From: Pseudomonadota bacterium
GTDB lineage: Bacteria; Pseudomonadota; Alphaproteobacteria; Rhodospirillales; Magnetospirillaceae
Assembly (NCBI GenBank): GCA_021793155.1
Contig: JAJYTF010000008.1
Span: 95,966 to 159,965, forward strand
DNA: 64,000 bases
Direction of reading: 5' to 3'
Every line of letters begins with the position of its first letter. Positions within the stretch are counted from its first letter, which is position 1. Position numbers and translations under genes: made by a program. The notes under the pieces were generated by a model. It was not told the DNA's origin, ran no database searches, and saw only the letters and a program-made list of their open reading frames with translations. Positions 1 to 8,092 of this stretch are shown one piece after another.

Positions 1-252
1 GGCAGCGGCGAAATCGGGAATGATGCGGTCAACCGGCTTCACCATCAGGTGGACGTCGATGGGGATCGGGCAGTGAGGCCGGATTGCCGAGCAGATCAGC
101 GGCCCGACGGTGAGGTTGGGGACGTAATGATTGTCCATGACGTCGAAATGCAAAAAATCCGCACCCGCCGCGGCTACGGCCCGGACTTCCTCGCCCAGGC
201 GGGCGAAATCGGCGGACAAAAGGCTGGGTGCGAGCTTTACGCCGTCGCTCAT
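1..252 (-). CDS. rpe: Ribulose-phosphate 3-epimerase, N-terminal part (runs off window)
   Basis: Only the first 84 codons are present; the rest lies beyond the left edge. Reading leftward from the ATG at 252, the protein starts [20 protein letters not shown] and continues with [19 protein letters not shown]. These are the first beta strands of the TIM barrel of ribulose-5-phosphate 3-epimerase, with the catalytic Asp and metal-binding His of HFDVMD visible. The enzyme interconverts ribulose 5-phosphate and xylulose 5-phosphate in the Calvin and pentose-phosphate pathways. It is divergent from cbbR and two genes from RubisCO, so it is probably the cbbE copy heading a leftward Calvin-cycle operon under CbbR control. 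That last point is inferred from the arrangement known in Rhodospirillum. Confidence 0.93.
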   Translation of the reverse strand, partial: MSDGVKLAPSLLSADFARLGEEVRAVAAAGADFLHFDVMDNHYVPNLTVGPLICSAIRPHCPIPIDVHLMVKPVDRIIPDFAAA

Positions 253-378
253 GGTCGTTTTCCTTCCCCTAGATTTTGGAGGGCCATGGTAGGGGGTCTC
301 ACTAGATAAGGGCAATTGAGTAAATTTTTTAAATGTGATTTAGTTGACCTTATATAAGACAAAACGGAAACATCCACC
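253..378. promoter_or_regulatory. Divergent rpe/cbbE-cbbR promoter region
   Basis: A 126-bp gap separates the divergent starts of rpe (252) and cbbR (379). Its right half is strongly AT-rich (about 310-365) in a GC-rich genome. LysR-type regulators such as CbbR normally bind between their own gene and the divergent target, so this is the expected CbbR operator. No single T-N11-A site stands out clearly enough to name. Confidence 0.55.
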
Positions 379-1329
379 ATGCGGCATGCCACCATTCGGC
401 AAATGCAGATATTCGATGCGGTGGCGCGCCACCTCAGCTTCTCCCGCGCGGCCGAGGAGCTTCATTTAAGCCAGCCTGCGGTGTCCTTGCAGATCAAACA
501 GTTGGAAGGACTTGCCGGCTTTTCCCTGTTCGAGCAGATCGGCCGCCGGCTGCATCTGACTGCCGCCGGCGAGGTGTTGATCCGCCATGCCCGCACCATT
601 CTCGGCGCCGTCGCCGATACGGAGGAGGCCGTGATGGCCTTGCGCGGTCGTCGGGCTGGTGGCCTACGCATCGCCGTGGTCAGCACGGCCAAGTACTTCG
701 CACCGTCGATGCTGTCTGTCTTTCTGGCCGGCTATCCGGGGGTCGAGCTGGGTCTGTCGGTGGCCAACCGCGAGCAGGTGATCGGGCTGTTGAAGGCCAA
801 TCAGGTCGATCTCGCTATCATGGGACGCCCGCCTACCGATTTCCCGGTATCCGCCCAGCCTTTCGCCAAGCATCCGATGGTGGTGATCGCCAATCCGTCC
901 CATCCACTGACACGGCGTCGCAATCTCACCATCGGCGCTCTGGCGGGCGAGACCTTCCTACTGCGCGAGCAGGGTTCCGGCACCCGGGTGTTGACCGAGG
1001 GGCTGCTGGCCGAACACAACGTCTCGGCCGCACGCAGCATTGAGATGTCGAGCAACGAGACGATCAAGCAGGCGGTGATGGCGGGCATGGGTATAAGCCT
1101 GCTGTCGCGGCACACCATCGGCCTCGAAGTGTCAAATGGACTGCTGTCGATCCTCGATGTCGAAGGTCTGCCGGTCATGCGGGAATGGTACATCGTCCAT
1201 CGGGAAGGCAAGCAGTTGCTGCCCGTTGCCGGGGCCTTCGTCGACTTCCTGGCGAAGGAGGGGGCGCGCCGGGTGGAGGAGGCGACGCGCTGTCTGCCGC
1301 CGCGCCGACGGCGGAGCCGTAGTTCGTAA
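379..1329 (+). CDS. cbbR: LysR-type Calvin-cycle regulator CbbR
   Basis: A 316-aa LysR-family activator. The N-terminal winged helix-turn-helix occupies roughly residues 5-65 (RQMQIFDAVARHLSFSRAAE, then LSQPAVSLQIKQLE). The periplasmic-binding-protein-like effector domain covers about 95-300. CbbR proteins sense Calvin-cycle or redox metabolites and activate cbb operons. The identification rests on the fold plus position, immediately upstream of cbbM and divergent from rpe. The C-terminus ends in an Arg/Ser-rich tail. The ATG at 379 starts directly on the conserved helix, so the start is well placed. Confidence 0.9.
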   Translation: MRHATIRQMQIFDAVARHLSFSRAAEELHLSQPAVSLQIKQLEGLAGFSLFEQIGRRLHLTAAGEVLIRHARTILGAVADTEEAVMALRGRRAGGLRIAVVSTAKYFAPSMLSVFLAGYPGVELGLSVANREQVIGLLKANQVDLAIMGRPPTDFPVSAQPFAKHPMVVIANPSHPLTRRRNLTIGALAGETFLLREQGSGTRVLTEGLLAEHNVSAARSIEMSSNETIKQAVMAGMGISLLSRHTIGLEVSNGLLSILDVEGLPVMREWYIVHREGKQLLPVAGAFVDFLAKEGARRVEEATRCLPPRRRRSRSS

Positions 1330-1350
1330 ATTGCTAAAATAAGTAAAACC

Positions 1351-1393
1351 AAATGGCATTCGCAAAAATCTTTTGTTCGCGCTTATGCCATTT
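1351..1393. promoter_or_regulatory. Inverted repeat in the cbbM promoter
   Basis: Perfect 9-bp arms (aaatggcat at 1351-1359, atgccattt at 1385-1393) are separated by 25 bp of AT-rich sequence, about 55 bp upstream of the cbbM start. The position between cbbR and cbbM suggests a regulator-binding or mRNA-leader structure. CbbR binding is an inference. Confidence 0.4.
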
Positions 1394-1446
1394 GCGCTGT
1401 AGGGTTTCTTCGGTCAATGCAAAGAATGCAAGGCAGGAGAGAGGAC

Positions 1447-2826
1447 ATGGACCAGTCTGGCCGCTACGTGAATCTGAAGCTGCAAGAGGCCGAGCTTATC
1501 GCAGGCGGTGAGCATGTGCTGTGCGCCTATATCATGCGGCCGAAGGCGGGCCACGGTTTCGTCGAAACGGCTGCCCATTTTGCCGCCGAATCGTCGACCG
1601 GCACCAATGTGGAGGTCTGCACCACCGACGATTTCACCCGCGGGGTTGACGCCCTGGTCTACCAGGTCGACGAAGCCCAGGGGCTGATGAAAATCGCCTA
1701 TCCTATCGCCTTGTTCGACCGCAACATCACCGACGGGCGGGCAATGATCGCCTCGTTCCTGACCCTGACCATCGGCAACAACCAGGGTATGGGCGACGTC
1801 GAATATGCCAAGATGCACGACTTTTACATCCCGCCCAAATATTTGAACCTGTTCGACGGTCCGGCGGTGAACATCGCCGAGATGTGGCGGGTTCTCGGCC
1901 GCCCGACGGTCGATGGCGGCCTCGTCGTCGGTACCATCATCAAGCCGAAGCTGGGGCTGCGTCCGCGTCCCTTTGCCGACGCCTGCCATGCCTTCTGGCT
2001 GGGCGGCGACTTCATCAAGAATGACGAGCCGCAGGGCAACCAGGTCTTCGCGCCGTTCAAGGAAACCATCCGACTGGTCGCCGACGCCATGCGCCGCGCC
2101 CAGGATGAAACCGGCCAGGCCAAGCTTTTCTCGGCCAACGTCACGGCCGATGATCCGTGGGAGACCGTCGCTCGCGGCGAATATATCCTCGAGACCTTCG
2201 GTGAAAATGCCAACCATGTGGCGTTCCTGGTCGACGGCTATGTGGCCGGGCCGGCCGCGGTGACCACGGTGCGCCGCCGCTTCCCCGGGCAGTTCCTCCA
2301 CTACCACCGGGCTGGCCACGGCGCAGTAACCTCGCCGCAGGCGAAGCGTGGCTATACCGCCTTCGTGCTGTCGAAAATGTCTCGACTTCAGGGCGCATCC
2401 GGCATCCATACCGGCACCATGGGGTTCGGCAAGATGGAGGGCGAAGCCTCCGACCGCGCGATGGCCTACATGCTGGAGCGCGACGTCGCCGACGGTCCCT
2501 ACTTCCGGCAGGAATGGCTGGGTCTGAAGGCTACCACGCCCATCATCTCGGGCGGCATGAATGCGCTGCGGCTGCCGGGCTTCTTCCACAACCTCGGGCA
2601 CGCCAACGTCATCCAGACTTCGGGCGGCGGCGCCTTCGGACATGTGGATGGTCCGGTTGCCGGCGCCAAGTCGCTGCGCCAGGCCTGGGAGGCGTGGGCT
2701 GCCGGTGTCGATCTTGTCGATTACGCACGTGACCATCGCGAACTGGCCCGGGCCTTCGTCTCGTTCCAGGCCGACGCCGATCGGCTCTATCCGCGCTGGC
2801 GCGAGGTTCTACAGGTCGCGGCCTGA
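1447..2826 (+). CDS. cbbM: Form II ribulose-1,5-bisphosphate carboxylase/oxygenase
   Basis: Form II RubisCO of 459 aa fixes CO2 onto ribulose 1,5-bisphosphate as a homodimer or higher multimer without small subunits. Diagnostic motifs are intact: [10 protein letters not shown] (catalytic Lys, Lys166 in R. rubrum numbering), [14 protein letters not shown] (carbamylated Lys with Asp and Glu metal ligands), [10 protein letters not shown], loop 6 [10 protein letters not shown] and the phosphate-binding SGGMNALR and TSGGGAFGH stretches. The frame extends upstream to 1417, but the ATG at 1447 follows a strong AGGAGAGAGG ribosome site and gives the family N-terminus [10 protein letters not shown]. 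There is no sign of truncation. It is probably activated by the adjacent cbbR. Confidence 0.98.
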   Translation: MDQSGRYVNLKLQEAELIAGGEHVLCAYIMRPKAGHGFVETAAHFAAESSTGTNVEVCTTDDFTRGVDALVYQVDEAQGLMKIAYPIALFDRNITDGRAMIASFLTLTIGNNQGMGDVEYAKMHDFYIPPKYLNLFDGPAVNIAEMWRVLGRPTVDGGLVVGTIIKPKLGLRPRPFADACHAFWLGGDFIKNDEPQGNQVFAPFKETIRLVADAMRRAQDETGQAKLFSANVTADDPWETVARGEYILETFGENANHVAFLVDGYVAGPAAVTTVRRRFPGQFLHYHRAGHGAVTSPQAKRGYTAFVLSKMSRLQGASGIHTGTMGFGKMEGEASDRAMAYMLERDVADGPYFRQEWLGLKATTPIISGGMNALRLPGFFHNLGHANVIQTSGGGAFGHVDGPVAGAKSLRQAWEAWAAGVDLVDYARDHRELARAFVSFQADADRLYPRWREVLQVAA

Positions 2827-2834
2827 TCGGGCCC

Positions 2835-2862
2835 AGGGGCCGGTCTCTTTCGGCTGGCCCCT
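2835..2862 (+). terminator. Possible hairpin downstream of cbbM
   Basis: The arms aggggcc and ggcccct flank a 14-nt loop starting 8 nt after the cbbM stop. There is no clear T-run, so this is either a weak terminator or an mRNA-stabilising hairpin. Confidence 0.35.
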
Positions 2863-2946
2863 CCATCCCTCTTGATGGGTGCCCTTGATCGAGAGTAGGG
2901 TCTGCCCCGTTGCCGCTGCGGCAGGCATGGGATAAGGCAAGGCAAA

Positions 2947-3642
2947 GTGCAATTCTCACGGCATCGCCTGGGCATGGCGGGACTGATTATCATTCTGTCC
3001 CTGGCTTCCGGCATGGCAGTGGCCGAGACCGCCAAGAAGAAGGACAGCTCGGCCTCTTACGACAACAATCCGACCATCGGCGTCCTTGGCGGGCACCGGC
3101 CTGACGCCGAGACGGTGGCGCCGGTCGAGCGCCATCGGGCTCCTTCGGCGCCGATTGCCGCTCCGGCGTTGCCGAAGGTGGAAGCTGAGACGCCGCAGGT
3201 CAACCTGGCTCCAACCGCACCTCTTCCGGCTGCGCCGCGGCCCGATGTGGCACCGGAAGGGGCGCCTGCGGGCATGCCCTCGGCGGGGCCGACGGTCGCG
3301 TCTTTGACGCCGCCCACCGGGTTCCTGCCAACGCATCCGTTTCTCAGTGGCCTGGTGGCCGGGCTGGTCGGCACCGGCCTCGGCTCGCTGCTCTACGGCG
3401 GCCCGATGATGGGCGACGAATCCGCTGCGATGATCGGCTTCGTCATCCGTATCGCCGTTTTCGGCCTTGCCTTGGTGCTTGCGCTAAGGGCCATTGCCGG
3501 CGTGATCAACCGAAGCTCTGATGACCGGCCGCCCAGGTCATCCCATCAGCGCCGCGAGCCGACTTTCGATCGGCATGACGATACATTCGCCGGCCGCCGC
3601 GAACCTCATTTCAGCCGCCGGTCGGCGGGACGAGGCGATTAG
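2947..3642 (+). CDS. Exported/membrane protein with Tim44-like N-terminal layout
   Basis: A 231-aa protein read from a GTG start at 2947, preceded by a purine-rich aaggcaa. It has a signal-type segment (about residues 10-26, GMAGLIIILSLASGMAVAE), a Pro/Ala-rich linker (50-125), and a glycine-rich stretch around HPFLSGLVAGLVGTGLGSLL followed by a second hydrophobic helix (about 165-185). The C-terminus is Arg/His-rich. This resembles the N-terminal half of bacterial Tim44-like (MttA/Hbp1-associated) membrane proteins, but the Tim44 domain itself is absent. The function is unknown; an inner-membrane anchor or scaffold is a guess. It follows cbbM in the same direction by 120 bp. Confidence 0.6.
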   Translation: MQFSRHRLGMAGLIIILSLASGMAVAETAKKKDSSASYDNNPTIGVLGGHRPDAETVAPVERHRAPSAPIAAPALPKVEAETPQVNLAPTAPLPAAPRPDVAPEGAPAGMPSAGPTVASLTPPTGFLPTHPFLSGLVAGLVGTGLGSLLYGGPMMGDESAAMIGFVIRIAVFGLALVLALRAIAGVINRSSDDRPPRSSHQRREPTFDRHDDTFAGRREPHFSRRSAGRGD

Positions 3643-3650
3643 TCGTCGGG

Positions 3651-4088
3651 CTAAACCACGACCGATTGGACCCACTCCGCCTTGAACGCCATGCGAATGC
3701 CCATCTCCAGGTCCTTGACCGCCGTCCTGGTCAGATTGGCGGCAAGGGGGGTGCCGTCGGAATAGGCTGATTTCTGCAGCGAGATGGTCAGGCAGGGCGC
3801 GGGTTCGCCGCGGACCATGCTTTGCGTGATCGCCGACTCCACCTTGGCGACATCTTTCCGCAAGATCCCTTCCAGCATTCTGTGTAACAGGCTTTTGCCG
3901 TTCTGGGTAACGTTGGAAAAGACGGTTACCGAGTCCTTTCTTGTCTCAAACAGTTTCTTTGCCAGCAGGCTGTTTTGCTGGCCTGGTTCAGCCCCGAGTT
4001 TCTGGTACAGACTCTTCAGTTCTTCCGGCGCGGTCGGAGGGCCGATGATGAAGCTCGCTTGCGAGGCCTTGATGACGTCGGCGGTCAT
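3651..4088 (-). CDS. Conserved-type hypothetical protein, 145 aa
   Basis: The family is not recognised. It is a soluble 145-aa protein with no signal peptide or membrane segment. The N-terminal half is mainly helical (APEELKSLYQKLGAEPGQQ, then LLAKKLFETRKDS). The second half contains alternating strands (EPAPCLTISLQKSAYSDGT). The ATG at 4088 heads a normal-looking frame with codon use like its neighbours. It converges with the preceding plus-strand gene, leaving only 8 bp between stops, and it is divergent from the osmC-like gene. Confidence 0.6.
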   Translation of the reverse strand: MTADVIKASQASFIIGPPTAPEELKSLYQKLGAEPGQQNSLLAKKLFETRKDSVTVFSNVTQNGKSLLHRMLEGILRKDVAKVESAITQSMVRGEPAPCLTISLQKSAYSDGTPLAANLTRTAVKDLEMGIRMAFKAEWVQSVVV

Positions 4089-4212
4089 GGAATCTCACAT
4101 ATCCAGTTGCCCCGCAACAATCCAGGAAGAGGGGGAGCCAGGTCAAGAGCTTGACGTGCTCGGACCGGCGGAGGCAGGCTCTTGTCTGGTTGAAACTTGT
4201 TGGGGGCGTGGG

Positions 4213-4725
4213 ATGGACGCCGAGGATCTGCGCGCCATGCAGGCGCCGCTCAAGGAAAAGTATCGCGAGAATGCCGAGTCGGCCGTGATCACCCTGACGG
4301 CACGGGGGGGCCTGGACGATGCCGCCATCGCCTGCAACGTGGAGACGGGAAAGGCCCTGGTGAAAGCCGGCTTGCATCCCGCCACCGGCGGCGACGGCAG
4401 CTTGGCCTGCTCAGGCAACATGCTGCTTGAAGCCCTGGTCGCCTGCGCCGGAGTGACGCTGAAGGCGGTGGCGACGGCGCTTGGCATGACACTAAGCGGC
4501 GGCACCGTCACGGCCGAGGGTGATCTGGATTTCCGCGGCACCTTGGGCGTCGCCAAGGATGCGCCGGTTGGGTTTCGTGCAATCCGGCTGAAATTCGACC
4601 TGATGACCGACGAACCGGCCGAGCGTATTGCCACGCTGACCAAGTTGACTGAACGCTACTGCGTGGTATTCCAGACACTGAACAGCCCGCCGCAATTGTC
4701 GTTGGATGTCGAGACCCATGTCTGA
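4213..4725 (+). CDS. OsmC/Ohr-family protein
   Basis: A 170-aa OsmC-like protein. Members are small dimeric thiol peroxidases acting on organic hydroperoxides. The conserved helix with the first cysteine (LLEALVACAGVTLKAVA, about residues 73-89) and the second cysteine near the C-terminal strand (ERYCVVFQTL) are both visible. The open frame runs upstream to 3784, but that part overlaps the opposite-strand gene and is not family-like. The ATG at 4213, after a G-rich ggggcgtgg, begins the recognisable domain. The 3' end overlaps the following CoA-binding gene, suggesting cotranscription. Confidence 0.85.
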   Translation: MDAEDLRAMQAPLKEKYRENAESAVITLTARGGLDDAAIACNVETGKALVKAGLHPATGGDGSLACSGNMLLEALVACAGVTLKAVATALGMTLSGGTVTAEGDLDFRGTLGVAKDAPVGFRAIRLKFDLMTDEPAERIATLTKLTERYCVVFQTLNSPPQLSLDVETHV

Positions 4726-5152
4726 ACTGATATCGATGGAATGCCTGGATGCCAAGATCCGGCGGATTCTATCCTCGGTGCGGAGTATTGCCCTGGTGGG
4801 TGCCTCACCCAGTCCCGACCGGCCCAGCCACCAGGTAATGCGGTTCCTGCAGGCCAAGGGATATCGGGTGTTCCCGGTAAATCCGGGACTTGCCGGACAA
4901 ACCCTCCTGGGTGAAATGGTGTACGGTTCGCTCGGCGAAATTCCCGCGCCCATCGACATGGTCGACCTGTTCCGTGCGTCGGCTTTCGTTCCACCTTTGG
5001 TGGACGACGCCATCGCCGTTGGCGCCAAGGTGGTGTGGATGCAGATCGGGGTCCACCATGACCCCGCTGCGGCCAAGGCCGAGGCCGCAGGGCTCGATGT
5101 GGTCATGGACCGCTGCCCCAAGATCGAGTTTGCCAGGCTGAGGCTGGCCTGA
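4718..5152 (+). CDS. CoA-binding domain protein (YccU-like)
   Basis: A stand-alone CoA-binding (Rossmann) protein of about 144 aa. The glycine/serine motif ALVGASPSPDRPSHQVMRFL (about residues 23-42) followed by GYRVFPVNPG is typical of the YccU family, as are VDLFR and a late VVWMQIGVHH segment. These proteins bind CoA or acyl-CoA; the physiological role is unsettled. In-frame ATGs occur at 4706, 4718 and 4736. I chose 4718 because a purine-rich GAGA lies just upstream. The gene overlaps the end of the osmC-like gene. Confidence 0.85.
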   Translation: MSELISMECLDAKIRRILSSVRSIALVGASPSPDRPSHQVMRFLQAKGYRVFPVNPGLAGQTLLGEMVYGSLGEIPAPIDMVDLFRASAFVPPLVDDAIAVGAKVVWMQIGVHHDPAAAKAEAAGLDVVMDRCPKIEFARLRLA

Positions 5153-5193
5153 ATCTTCGGCAATTCCTGTGCTACCATGCTGCAGGGGGCAGT

Positions 5194-5220
5194 CCTGACG
5201 CCTGGAATCCAGGCGTCAGG
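5194..5220. terminator. Perfect 12-bp hairpin, putative terminator or repeat
   Basis: The arms cctgacgcctgg (5194-5205) and ccaggcgtcagg (5209-5220) flank a 3-nt loop, 41 nt after the CoA-binding gene. No T-run follows. The inner arm resembles the 53-nt repeat at 12316 and 40248 (10 of 12 bases), so it may be a diverged relative. Confidence 0.5.
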
Positions 5221-5282
5221 TCAATTGAGCCCCCAACCTGTGGAATTGTGCTGAGAATCTGGCGGACTGACCGAGACGATCC

Positions 5283-5939
5283 ATGGCCGACGACGATAAG
5301 CGGACCGACCCGATGAACACCCCCGCAATGCGGGTGCTGATGCGGATGCCAAGCCCGTCCGAGGCGCCGGCGCCCGGCGGTGCCGATAGGCCTGCCCTCG
5401 ACAGGCCTCTTTCGTCTAAGCCAAGAGCCGGCAAGCCGCCGACCGAGGAGCCGTCGAAGCAGGCGGTCCATGATCGCGCCAAGATGTTCGAGGCCGTCCT
5501 GAAAGCCAAGCCGGCGGACCTTCCGACTGTCGAGCCGCCTGCCGAAGAAGCGGAGAAGCCGAAGACGCCGCGCGATCTGTTGTACCGTGGCAGCGTTTTT
5601 ACCTTCCGACCGCTTGGCCCGCCACCGGGACAGGAACGCCGAAACGGCGTGATCGAGCGCTGGCAGGCCGATTCCAGTGTCGACGGCTGCGCCTTCAGCG
5701 TGGTGATCCGGGAATATTACGACGGGCGTTTCACCCCTTGGTCCCTCGAAAGCATTTTTTTCGGCGACTTTCTTCAGGCCGCTACCACCGGGGTAATCGC
5801 CGGGTTGCTGGAGGCACGGTGGGTCAAGGAGCAGTGGCTTCACCAGCAGACACGGCAGAAATTCTTGCTGTTCGTCATCCCCGCCGTAGCGCTCGTTGCT
5901 GCCATCGTCGGTTTCATCATCGGCCTGCGGCACGCCTGA
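5283..5939 (+). CDS. Tail-anchored hypothetical protein
   Basis: The family is not recognised; 218 aa. Residues 1-95 are Pro/Ala/Lys-rich and probably disordered. Residues 100-175 contain a folded-looking segment with strands (SVFTFRPLGPPPGQERRNGV, then FSVVIREYYDGRFTPWSLES). The last 25 residues form one hydrophobic helix (FLLFVIPAVALVAAIVGFII) with a short GLRHA tail, so the protein is probably tail-anchored in the inner membrane with its N-terminus in the cytoplasm. It starts at the ATG at 5283 with a poor ribosome site and is followed within 11 bp by the transporter gene. Confidence 0.6.
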   Translation: MADDDKRTDPMNTPAMRVLMRMPSPSEAPAPGGADRPALDRPLSSKPRAGKPPTEEPSKQAVHDRAKMFEAVLKAKPADLPTVEPPAEEAEKPKTPRDLLYRGSVFTFRPLGPPPGQERRNGVIERWQADSSVDGCAFSVVIREYYDGRFTPWSLESIFFGDFLQAATTGVIAGLLEARWVKEQWLHQQTRQKFLLFVIPAVALVAAIVGFIIGLRHA

Positions 5940-5949
5940 AAGACCTCTC

Positions 5950-6831
5950 ATGGCCCTGTTGTCCGGCTTGGCCGCGGTCATTATTCCGGTCTTGCTGATG
6001 TCCTTCGCTGGCTACCTGTGGGGCCGGCGCCGATTGGCATTCGACCAGGAACTGGTGACCAATCTGGTGACCTTGGTGGGGGCACCCAGCCTGGTCTTCA
6101 CCACGCTGACCAAGATCCACCTGCCGGCCGTCCAGGTGGCGATGGTTGGTGGCGCAGCCGTCGGGTGCATGGTGCTGTTCGCCGCCGTCGCCGCCGGCGG
6201 GCTGATCGCGGCACGGTTGCCGCTCAACGTCTATCTGCCCTCCCTCGTGTTTCCGAATATCGGCAATATGGGGCTGCCGGTCTGCCTGTTCGCCTTCGGC
6301 GAGGATGGACTGGCACTGGCCATGATTTATTTCACGGTCGTCACCATCGGCCAATTCACCTTGGGTCCCGCCATCGCCGCCGGTCGCTTTCGGCCTGGTC
6401 TGCTGCTCAAGGCGCCCTTCCTGCCGGCCGTGGTCGCTGCCATGGCGGTCAATGCCTTTGGCGTGACGGTACCGCAATGGCTGGTGAATACAGCTTCTCT
6501 CGCATCGGGGCTGACCATTCCGCTGATGCTGATGGCCCTTGGCGTGGCGCTGGCCGAACTAAGAGTGGCCAACCTGCGGCGCGCTCTGGTGCTGTCGGCC
6601 GCTCGGCTGGTGCTTGGTGGTGGCGGGGGCTGGCTGGTCTGTCTGTTCTTCGGCCTGGATGGGGTGGCACGAGGCGTCGTGGTCGTTGAAAGCGCCATGC
6701 CGGTGGCCGTCTTCAACTATCTGTTCGCCCGGCTGTACGGTGATCAGCCGGAAGAGGTGGCGGGAATGGTGCTGGTTTCGACTGTGCTGTCCTACCTCAC
6801 ACTGCCTCTGCTGGTTGCCGCGGTGACGTAG
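5950..6831 (+). CDS. AEC-family (auxin efflux carrier-like) transporter
   Basis: A 293-aa inner-membrane protein with about ten hydrophobic segments, matching the size and pattern of bacterial AEC-family permeases (malonate/malate-type MdcF relatives). Family-like motifs include the Asn/Pro break in FPNIGNMGLPVCLFAFGEDG (about residues 98-117) and a C-terminal SAMPVAVFNYLFA segment. The substrate cannot be read from sequence; AEC members usually carry organic anions or efflux solutes. The frame opens at 5896, but the ATG at 5950 sits right before the first membrane helix. It is convergent with the chemoreceptor gene, with only 2 bp between stops. Confidence 0.85.
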   Translation: MALLSGLAAVIIPVLLMSFAGYLWGRRRLAFDQELVTNLVTLVGAPSLVFTTLTKIHLPAVQVAMVGGAAVGCMVLFAAVAAGGLIAARLPLNVYLPSLVFPNIGNMGLPVCLFAFGEDGLALAMIYFTVVTIGQFTLGPAIAAGRFRPGLLLKAPFLPAVVAAMAVNAFGVTVPQWLVNTASLASGLTIPLMLMALGVALAELRVANLRRALVLSAARLVLGGGGGWLVCLFFGLDGVARGVVVVESAMPVAVFNYLFARLYGDQPEEVAGMVLVSTVLSYLTLPLLVAAVT

Positions 6832-6833
6832 CT

Positions 6834-8030
6834 TCACACTGCCTTGATGTCGGCCAACACCCGCTCGACGCTGTCGCGCAGGCCGGTCGCTTCGCCGGCC
6901 AGGTCGTCGGCGATGCCGTTCATCGCGCCGGCCAACCGGTGAGTTTCAGCCGCAGCCTGCGATACCTCGGAAATGTTGCCGGCGACCAGGGCGTTGCCTT
7001 CCGCGGCCTCTTGCACGCTGCGCGCGATCTCCCGTGTGGCGGCCGTCTGCTCCTCGACGGCGGTGGCGATGGAGGTCACCACTTCGCTGACGCGGCCGAT
7101 GGTTTCCATCACCGAGCGGGTCGCTTCGACGGCCGAATGGGTTGAGTTCTGGATGCCTGCCACCTGTTCGGAGATATCCCCCGTCGCCCGGGCGGTCTGA
7201 TTGGCCAAGCTCTTGACTTCGTTGGCAACCACGGCGAAGCCTTTCCCGGCCTCTCCCGCCCGCGCCGCCTCGATGGTAGCGTTCAGCGCCAGGAGATTGG
7301 TCTGGCTGGCGATGTCGTTGATCAGCGTAATGATTGCGCCGATCTTTTGCGCTGCCTCGTCCAATGACAGGATCAGATCATTGGCCCGTCCGATGCCGGC
7401 TACCGCCTGATCGGCGATCCGGCTGGTCTCCGTCACATGTCGGGCGATTTCCTCGGTCGAGGCGCTCAATTCCTCCGCCGCGCTGGCGACGGTTTGTACA
7501 TTTGCCGCTGCCGTGCCAGCGGCGTCGGCCACGGCGGCGCTGCGTCGGCTGGCTTGGTCGGCGGCCGAGCCGAGGCCGGCCGAGACGGAGCGGGCCTGTT
7601 CGACGCTGGATGTCACAGAAGTCATCTTTGATCGTACCGCGGCGTCAAAGTCGAGCAGCAGCGACATGCGCTTGCGTGACTTTTCCAGGCCGCGTTCCTG
7701 TTCGCCCACCTTGGCCTTCTGCTCATCGACCAGTCCGGCCATGCGCTGCCGCAATTGGTCGATGCCGCGGGCCACTTGGCCGAGAGCGTCCTGGCGTAGC
7801 GTGCCTTCGACCGGCCGTTCCAAATTTCCGGCGGCCAGACGCTCGATGTCCCGGGTGAGAACCCGGAGGTCCTGCCCGGAGGCGGTGAACACCACAGCAA
7901 GAGCACCGGCGCCGGCAAGCAAAATCAGGCCGATGCCGAGCGTTGATGGTGTATTTATTGCGATCTCGACCACCAGGGACGCCGCAATCAAGCCAATAAC
8001 TGCACTGATGGGTTTTGTTCTGTTGTCCAT
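6834..8030 (-). CDS. Methyl-accepting chemotaxis protein without periplasmic sensor
   Basis: A 398-aa chemoreceptor. Two closely spaced hydrophobic segments at about residues 8-27 and 31-50 leave only a few residues outside, followed by a HAMP-like region ([19 protein letters not shown]). The signalling tip is canonical: [20 protein letters not shown] and [19 protein letters not shown]. With no ligand-binding ectodomain it probably senses membrane or energy state, or partners with another sensor; this is inference. The frame opens at 8132, but the ATG at 8030 immediately precedes the first membrane helix and has GAGG upstream. Confidence 0.88.
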   Translation of the reverse strand: MDNRTKPISAVIGLIAASLVVEIAINTPSTLGIGLILLAGAGALAVVFTASGQDLRVLTRDIERLAAGNLERPVEGTLRQDALGQVARGIDQLRQRMAGLVDEQKAKVGEQERGLEKSRKRMSLLLDFDAAVRSKMTSVTSSVEQARSVSAGLGSAADQASRRSAAVADAAGTAAANVQTVASAAEELSASTEEIARHVTETSRIADQAVAGIGRANDLILSLDEAAQKIGAIITLINDIASQTNLLALNATIEAARAGEAGKGFAVVANEVKSLANQTARATGDISEQVAGIQNSTHSAVEATRSVMETIGRVSEVVTSIATAVEEQTAATREIARSVQEAAEGNALVAGNISEVSQAAAETHRLAGAMNGIADDLAGEATGLRDSVERVLADIKAV

Positions 8031-8092
8031 TATCTGCTGGCCTCGGTTCGCAGGTGTTCGCTCGTGGCGTGTGACTGGCTCGGTTGTCTGGT

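Noticed and set aside
1414..2736. 440-aa frame antisense to cbbM
   Set aside because: It is a codon-structure shadow of a highly conserved gene; composition is His/Gly/Arg-rich and unlike any family.
3784..4212. Long N-terminal extension of the OsmC-family frame
   Set aside because: It lies antisense to the gene at 3651-4088, lacks family resemblance, and the internal ATG at 4213 gives a normal-length OsmC.
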